This document shows positions 31,254 to 33,332 of a DNA stretch of 33,332 bases, in pieces. The position numbers and the translations under genes were made by a program. This stretch comes from a bacterium (GTDB lineage Bacteria; Verrucomicrobiota; Verrucomicrobiia; Opitutales; Opitutaceae). The notes under the pieces were generated by a model. That model made no database searches and was not told the DNA's origin. It saw only the letters and a list, made by a program, of their open reading frames with translations. Where the stretch lies: NCBI GenBank assembly GCA_010027235.1, contig RGVP01000010.1:1-33332 (forward strand), read 5' to 3'. The stretch's first letter is position 1; every line of letters starts with the position of its first letter.

Positions 31254-31598
31254 TCAGGGCTGGGCCTCGGAAGAGGGTTCGCCGGCGGATGGTTCGTTAA
31301 GCGCATAGTCGCCGCGAGTGAGGCGCGCCCGGCGGGCGCGCCGGGCGGCCAAGGCGGCCAGCGCGCGATCCACCGCGGCGTTATCGATGTCAGGGGCGTC
31401 AATCAAATCCGCGGGCTTGGCGGCGGAATCGGCCGCCAAAGCATCCGGGCCTACCCCCAAGCCTTCGCTCCACACCCGGCGCCACTTCGCCCGACGCGCC
31501 GCTTCACGCAGTGCGAACTCGACCGCATCGCGCTTGGTCTGGTGCCCGGTGAGATGCATGAGCTCGGTCAGCACATCCTCTGGAATCTCAATGGTCAT
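31254..31598 (-). CDS. Ribbon-helix-helix antitoxin-like protein (VapB family) with long C-terminal tail
   Basis: The protein of 114 residues starts MTIEIPEDVLTELMHLTGHQ, then TKRDAVEFALREAARRAKWR. This is a standard VapB DNA-binding ribbon-helix-helix. The start at 31598 is chosen because CTGGAG (mirror of 31607-31612) lies 8 nt upstream; Met at 31604 would leave only 2 nt. The tail after about residue 45 is Ala-rich and longer than usual (typical total about 70-85), ending in EPSSEAQP just beside repeat R5, which supplies the stop. It should bind its own promoter and neutralise the PIN protein, whose gene is 145 bp downstream. Operator-like repeats lie just upstream. Confidence 0.83.
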   Translation of the reverse strand: MTIEIPEDVLTELMHLTGHQTKRDAVEFALREAARRAKWRRVWSEGLGVGPDALAADSAAKPADLIDAPDIDNAAVDRALAALAARRARRARLTRGDYALNEPSAGEPSSEAQP

Positions 31599-31614
31599 TT
31601 TCATGGCTCCAGTG

Positions 31615-31664
31615 ATATGGGTCATCGCCCATATCCGCAAGCATAAAGTATGGGTAACAACCCA
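31615..31664 (-). promoter_or_regulatory. Two operator-like inverted repeats upstream of the VapB-like gene
   Basis: ATATGGG (31615-31621) and CCCATAT (31628-31634) form a perfect 7-bp inverted repeat. TGGGT (31651-31655) and ACCCA (31660-31664) form a second one. Both share a TGGG...CCCA core, with centres about 33 bp apart, roughly three helix turns. This is the usual layout for autoregulation by ribbon-helix-helix antitoxins. Promoter hexamers could not be fixed. Confidence 0.55.
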
Positions 31665-31716
31665 AGATACTGATAAAAAGATATAAACATGATTTATTGG
31701 GTGTGAAAACTTTGGG

Positions 31717-31810
31717 GCGCGAAGACGTAAAGACGCGAAGTTCCGAGGAAGATTCCGCAGATAGAATTATGCTTTAGCCCGACCTTAGCTTCTTAGCGTC
31801 TTTGCGCTTC
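31717..31810. repeat. Inverted-repeat element R6
   Basis: Left arm 31717-31740 (GCGCGAAGACGTAAAGACGC then GAAG) is the near inverse of right arm 31789-31810 (CTTCTTAGCGTCTTTGCGCT then TC). It fills the gap between the VapB-like promoter region and the DUF2132 gene. Confidence 0.72.
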
Positions 31811-31839
31811 CATTTGCTCGTGGGCCTGGAAGGCCCGGC

Positions 31840-32061
31840 TTAGGTTTGGCGGGCGTGGCGGACGTAGAGTTGCTCGACCTTCGTGCGGGCCCAAGGGGTT
31901 TTGCGCAGGAAGACGAGGCTCGATTTCACGCTGGGATCGTGGGTAAAGCAGCGGATCGGGATCAGGCCGCCGAGCTCCTCCCAGCCATAGTGCTCGACCA
32001 GGGTTGTGACGATGTGCTCAAGCGTCTTGCCGTGCAGCGGGTCGCGGGCGGATTGGTCCAT
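31840..32061 (-). CDS. DUF2132 (VF530-type) small protein
   Basis: The 73-residue protein matches the DUF2132 family along its whole length: [20 protein letters not shown], then [20 protein letters not shown], then [20 protein letters not shown]. The CF[20 protein letters not shown] core is nearly invariant in this family. A solved homolog (VF530) has a fold suggesting nucleic-acid binding, but no function is established. Start at 32061; a purine-rich run (revcomp TCCCCTTCCCCTTC) lies upstream but pairs poorly. It lies between elements R6 and R7 as an otherwise isolated gene. Confidence 0.92.
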   Translation of the reverse strand: MDQSARDPLHGKTLEHIVTTLVEHYGWEELGGLIPIRCFTHDPSVKSSLVFLRKTPWARTKVEQLYVRHARQT

Positions 32062-32093
32062 GAAGGGGAAGGGGAGGGGATGAACACCGAATT

Positions 32094-32267
32094 TTAACCA
32101 CGAAAAACACGAAACACACGAAAGGGTCGATCCAGTGAAACTGAGGATTGTTGTTTAGGGAAAAGACCGAATTCAGTGGATATCTTTCCGTGCGTTCCGT
32201 GAGTAAAATTCAGCCGGACATCGGTCTTTCCGGTCAATTTCGTGTCTTTCGTGCGTTTCGTGGTTAA
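32094..32267. repeat. CCACGAA inverted-repeat element R7
   Basis: Left arm 32094-32125 (TTAACCACGAAAAACACGAA...) is the near inverse of right arm 32238-32267 (TTTCGTGTCTTTCGTG then CGTTTCGTGGTTAA). The interior includes TTCCGTGCGTTCCGTGAG, related to the TCCGTG repeats inside R1. It fills the gap between the DUF2132 gene and the GspF-like gene. Confidence 0.82.
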
Positions 32268-32286
32268 CACAATCCGGTTTCTCCGC

Positions 32287-33261
32287 TCAGTTGGCGTCCA
32301 TGAGTTTGTTCAGAGTGGCGACGTAGTTCATAAAAAAGCCGATGACCACGTAGGCGACCATGACTACTACGGCGCTAAAGAGCAGGCCGGGGTAGAGCAC
32401 CGAGGCGGCGGCGAGGCGCTGGTTGGCGCGGACTTGATAATCGGCGGCGACGACCAGGAGGGCTTTTTCGAGGCCGCCAGCGGTCTCGCCGGTTTGGTAT
32501 CGGGCGACAAAATCAGCCGGGAAAACGCGGTATTTGAACAGATTTGGCCCCGGGGACAGGCCGCCTTCGATCAGGGCTTCGATCTCGCGGGAGGCGGCGA
32601 GGATGCGGCGGGAGCGGGCGATACGACCGGAATCGCGCCATGCCTGGCCGATGGGCGCACCGGCTTCGAGCAGGTTACCGAGGGCGAATGCGAAATCGGC
32701 CAGTGCTTGGTGCTTGCGGTAGCCGCCGATGGCGGGGAGCAGGTCGAGCAGGCGGAGGGCGAGGGAATTTTCCCGGCGAACGAAGTAAAAGAGCAGACCG
32801 GCGCCGACCCAGACGGGCACGAGGATGGTCAGCACGCCGGTCACGTAGTTGGATACCCCGCCCTGCAGGCCCTTCTCGAAGTTGATCATTCGCAGAAAGG
32901 GGAAGATCAGCGCAGCGAAGTGAAAAACGCTAACCGGGTAGATGCAGGCGAAAAGCACGCGGCGGCGGGTGGCGCCGATCTGTTCGTGCCGGGCGGCGAG
33001 ATTTTCGAGGACCAGGGGCAGTCGGCCCGAGCCGGCGGCCGCGAGAATGAAGGGACGGTCGGACTGTGGCAGCCAGGCGCCCGCGGCAGCGATAACCTCT
33101 GCCAGTGACGCACCGGACTCGATCAAGCCGGCCAGTCGGAAACAATCCGCGACAGGAGCAGGGGAGGGCGAGCGGAGCGCCTCCGCCAGCGTCACCCCAG
33201 CGCCGAGCAGCTGAGCGAGATTATGGTAGACAATGGCGAGCTTGGAGGAAGAGAGGGGCAC
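32287..33261 (-). CDS. GspF/PilC-like inner membrane protein of type II secretion or type IV pilus assembly
   Basis: The 324-residue protein has two T2SF repeats. The first (about 1-115) reads LAQLLGAGVTLAEAL and AGSGRLPLVLENLA; the second (about 190-300) reads FALGNLLEAGAPIGQAW and YQTGETAGGLEKALLVVA. Three hydrophobic segments are visible: near FACIYPVSVFHFAALIFPFL, VTGVLTILVPVWVGAGLLF, and VLYPGLLFSAVVVMVAYVVI. That is the GspF/PilC topology. It would couple the cytoplasmic ATPase to pseudopilin assembly. No GspE, GspD or prepilin peptidase is in the window, but the pseudopilin cassette at 22097-29602 is a natural client. The protein is shorter than the usual 400 residues, mainly at the N-terminus. 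Confidence 0.9.
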   Translation of the reverse strand: MPLSSSKLAIVYHNLAQLLGAGVTLAEALRSPSPAPVADCFRLAGLIESGASLAEVIAAAGAWLPQSDRPFILAAAGSGRLPLVLENLAARHEQIGATRRRVLFACIYPVSVFHFAALIFPFLRMINFEKGLQGGVSNYVTGVLTILVPVWVGAGLLFYFVRRENSLALRLLDLLPAIGGYRKHQALADFAFALGNLLEAGAPIGQAWRDSGRIARSRRILAASREIEALIEGGLSPGPNLFKYRVFPADFVARYQTGETAGGLEKALLVVAADYQVRANQRLAAASVLYPGLLFSAVVVMVAYVVIGFFMNYVATLNKLMDAN

Positions 33262-33273
33262 GGTGTTTGAGAA

Positions 33274-33332
33274 GTAGCGAGTAGCGGGTAGGGAGGAGAG
33301 TAGCGAGTAGCGGGTAGTGGGTAGCGAGTAGG
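33274..33332. repeat. GTAGCGAGTAGCGGGTAG short repeat array at the right edge
   Basis: The 18-bp unit GTAGCGAGTAGCGGGTAG occurs exactly at 33274-33291 and 33300-33317, with a partial third copy (GGTAGCGAGTAGG) to the window end. The units themselves are built of GTAGCG(A/G)-type heptamers. The array lies upstream of the GspF-like gene and may continue past the window. Confidence 0.8.

Noticed and set aside
29603-32286. CRISPR array
   Set aside because: The repeats are inverted, variable in spacing and joined by conserved linkers, with no unique spacers of constant length and no cas genes.

Overview
The window looks like chromosomal DNA from a GC-rich member of the Verrucomicrobia, probably Opitutaceae-like. 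This is inferred from gene content only. The supports are a cassette of prepilin-signal proteins resembling the Verru_Chthon set, an oversized GreA-type N-terminus at the left edge, a lysine/alanine-rich tail fused to a starch-binding-like domain, and many dispersed CCACGAA inverted repeats. Most starts lack a clear Shine-Dalgarno sequence, so several start choices rest on family length or signal peptides.

Left third (1-9920). A truncated reverse gene is followed by a clear TPP riboswitch (about 322-410), a TonB-dependent receptor that is probably a thiamin-compound transporter, and an unrecognised cytosolic protein on the same strand. A convergent gene encodes an exported purine-nucleosidase-family protein. 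Then come a tRNA-Ala(CGC), the K/A-rich fusion protein, a DUF374 acyltransferase, a hotdog thioesterase resembling DHNA-CoA hydrolases, DNA polymerase X and a MidA-like methyltransferase.

Middle (10104-20320). This is mainly housekeeping: tsaD, rpoN with a soluble Ser/Thr kinase just upstream, an IscA/ErpA-type protein, menG/ubiE, an HU/IHF-family gene with a strong terminator, hisS, a family-10 pectate lyase, and rpsA with six S1 repeats and a terminator.

Right third (20321-33332). A glycosyltransferase is divergent from a tightly packed seven-gene operon (22097-29602). The operon has five pseudopilin-like proteins, one very large PilX/GspK-like protein and one secreted protein. All five pseudopilins carry Ala rather than Gly before the cleavage site, and two carry EF-hand-like calcium loops. 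Base composition is lower over the first genes and jumps inside the large sixth gene. A GspF-like gene at the right edge could belong to the same export or assembly process.

Between these lies an accessory zone (29603-32286). It contains a 21-bp tandem array, at least six inverted-repeat elements of one or more related families, a remnant nucleotidyltransferase with a small partner gene held inside one element, a VapB/VapC-like pair split by another element, and a DUF2132 gene. The best candidates for new biology are the riboswitch-linked gene at 2672-4075, the pseudopilin cassette, and the cargo-bearing and TA-splitting repeats.
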